Source of the DNA: Actinomycetota bacterium
GTDB lineage: Bacteria > Actinomycetota > Thermoleophilia > Solirubrobacterales > Solirubrobacteraceae
NCBI GenBank assembly: GCA_019348435.1
Contig: JAHWJM010000037.1
Location: forward strand, 1-11,604
Length of the DNA stretch: 11,604 nucleotides
Reading direction: 5' to 3'
Each line of letters starts with the position of its first letter. Positions within the stretch are counted from its first letter, which is position 1. The position numbers and the translations under genes are program-made. Under the pieces are notes generated by a model. That model had not been told where the DNA came from. It saw only the letters and a program-made list of their open reading frames with translations, and searched no databases. This document shows, piece after piece, positions 10,400 to 11,604 of the stretch.

Positions 10400-11604
10400 T
10401 CAAGCGGAACGCGGGCACCTCGCAGCGCGGTCGGCTTGATCGATCGCCCAGGCCGCGTTGATGAGCGCGATGTGCGAGAGGCCCTGCGGGAAGTTGCCGA
10501 TGAGCTCTCGGCTGGTGATGTCGATCTCCTCCGACAGCAGGCCGACGTCGTTGGCGTGGGCGGAGACGTCGTCGAAGAGATCGCGCGCGCGGCCGACCTG
10601 GCCCGCCAGCGCCCGGCAGTGCGCCAGCCAGTAGGAGCAGGCGATGAACGCGCCCTCGTCTCCGGCGCCCGTCCAGCGCTGGACGAGGCCGTCGCGGGCG
10701 AGTTCTCGCTCGACGGCGTCGATGGTCGCGAGCATCCGCTCGTCGGCGGCGTCGACGAAGCCGAGGATCGGCATCAGCAGGACGCTCGCGTCAAGGTGGT
10801 CTGAGCCGAACGCGCCGGTGTAGGCGCCGGCGCGGTCGCTCCAGCCGTCGTCGCAGATGGCGGTTCGCACGGCGTCGCGCGCCTCGGCCCATGCGTCGGT
10901 GTGGGCGTCGCGCAGTTTGGGCGCGAGGCGAATGCCGCGATCGAGAGCGACCCAGCACAGCAGCTTCGAGCTGAGGTAGTCGCGGTCGCCCTCGCGTCCT
11001 TCCCAGATGCCGGCGTCGGGCTTGCGCCAGTCGCGCGCGGCGCGGTCGGCGAGGTCGGCGAGGAACTCGGCCGTGAGGTCGTCGAGCTCGCCGAGCTGGT
11101 CGCGCAGGACCCAGGCTCCCTCGAGCACTTCGCCGAGCACGTCGAGCTGCTCCTGGCTCCAGGCGGCGTTTCCCACGCGCACGGGCCGGCTGTCGCGGAA
11201 TCCGGCGAGGTGCTCGAGCTCGTGCTCGCTGAGGTCGCGCTCGCCCTGGACGCCGAACATGATCTGCACCCGGTCGTCGTCTGCGGGCCGTCCGGCGGCG
11301 TCTGCGATGAAGCGCAGGAATCGTGCGGCTTCGTGGGGACATGCGGCGATCCACAGCGCCTGGGTTGTCAGGCTGAGGTCGCGCAGCCAGGCGTAGCGGT
11401 AGTCCCAGTTGTCGCTGCCGCCGATCCTCGCGGGTAGCGACGTCGTTGCGGCGGCGAGGATCGCACCGGTGGGTTGATACGTCAGACCCTGCAGAACGAT
11501 GGCGCTGCGCCCGACCGCTCCGGCGTCGACGCCCTCGTAGGCGGTGTGTTCGTTCACCCACGACACCCAGCCCGCGACGGTCGCCTCCAGCGCTTGGACG
11601 AGAT
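10400..11604 (-). CDS. GH15 family glycoside hydrolase (glucoamylase/trehalase-like), N-terminus outside window
   Basis: The visible 401 residues are the catalytic (alpha/alpha)6 barrel of a GH15 enzyme, which removes glucose from alpha-glucans or, in several actinobacteria, splits trehalose. Family marks in order: RSAIVLQGLTYQPTGAILAA, TTSLPARIGG, NWDYRYAWLRDLS, DAGIWEGREGDRDYLSSKL with the likely general-acid Glu coded at 11000-11002, and GLLSEEID with the general-base Glu at about 10529-10531, then GNFPQGLSHIALINAAW. GNFPQ is normally followed by A(F)SH; here GLSH. GH15 proteins of this type are about 600-670 residues, so roughly 200 N-terminal residues (the beta-sandwich domain) lie beyond the right edge. 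A GTG at 11564-11566 is not the start, because sequence matching the family (LVQALEATVAGWVSW) continues upstream to the edge. The C-terminus is complete. Substrate cannot be settled here. Confidence 0.92.
   Translation of the reverse strand, partial: LVQALEATVAGWVSWVNEHTAYEGVDAGAVGRSAIVLQGLTYQPTGAILAAATTSLPARIGGSDNWDYRYAWLRDLSLTTQALWIAACPHEAARFLRFIADAAGRPADDDRVQIMFGVQGERDLSEHELEHLAGFRDSRPVRVGNAAWSQEQLDVLGEVLEGAWVLRDQLGELDDLTAEFLADLADRAARDWRKPDAGIWEGREGDRDYLSSKLLCWVALDRGIRLAPKLRDAHTDAWAEARDAVRTAICDDGWSDRAGAYTGAFGSDHLDASVLLMPILGFVDAADERMLATIDAVERELARDGLVQRWTGAGDEGAFIACSYWLAHCRALAGQVGRARDLFDDVSAHANDVGLLSEEIDITSRELIGNFPQGLSHIALINAAWAIDQADRAARCPRSA

Noticed and set aside
10436..11437. Plus-strand open frames opposite the GH15 gene
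   Set aside because: They are antisense to a clearly conserved GH15 catalytic domain and show shadow-type composition.

Overview
The window is about 11.6 kb of very GC-rich DNA with strong G/C at third codon positions, several start codons that appear to be leaderless, and protein types (DUF5995, GH15 glucoamylase/trehalase-like, a MoxR/DUF58/VWA cluster with an HtrA protease) that fit a high-GC actinobacterium. Thermoleophilia/Solirubrobacterales is my best guess, but that is inference from general look and not from a marker gene. I see no rRNA, tRNA, CRISPR array or recognisable insertion sequence.

Region 1, about 1-1090, is a mosaic. On the minus strand a CoxE-like VWA protein N-terminal part (about 1-255, with noticeably lower GC and different codon choice) is joined in frame to the C-terminal part of an Lhr-type helicase (about 256-705). 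On the plus strand this is followed by a coiled-coil stretch and then the C-terminal part of a TetR-type regulator (about 706-1087), with no proper start or end for any of them. It is either a chimeric assembly edge or a heavily rearranged locus.

Region 2, 1114-2930, is a compact plus-strand run: a type II haloacid-dehalogenase-like HAD hydrolase, an MBL-fold hydrolase, and a small glyoxalase/VOC protein whose GTG start overlaps the preceding stop (GTGA).

Region 3, 3009-8262, is the core: membrane-anchored HtrA protease with PDZ, BatA/B-like membrane VWA protein, MoxR AAA+ ATPase, DUF58 protein, and a second BatA/B-like VWA protein that is a clear paralogue of the first. MoxR and DUF58 are likely a cytosolic chaperone/adaptor pair, while the protease and both VWA domains are predicted to face outside the membrane, so the operon looks like an envelope maturation or quality-control module. 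A 9-bp direct repeat with 11-bp period lies upstream of htrA, a perfect 14-bp palindrome abuts the start codon of the second VWA gene, and a hairpin closes the operon.

Region 4, 8350-8990, holds two small minus-strand genes: a short helical, possibly ferritin-like protein with a strong Shine-Dalgarno, and a two-helix membrane protein whose stop codon sits in the tip of a 16-bp inverted repeat. Divergent from these is a DUF5995 gene (8991-9803).

Region 5, 9804-10399, carries two small overlapping hypothetical genes with lower GC3, a hairpin at the ribosome-binding site of the first, and two back-to-back hairpins after the second. Region 6, 10400-11604, is the C-terminal two thirds of a GH15 glycoside hydrolase on the minus strand, running off the right edge.
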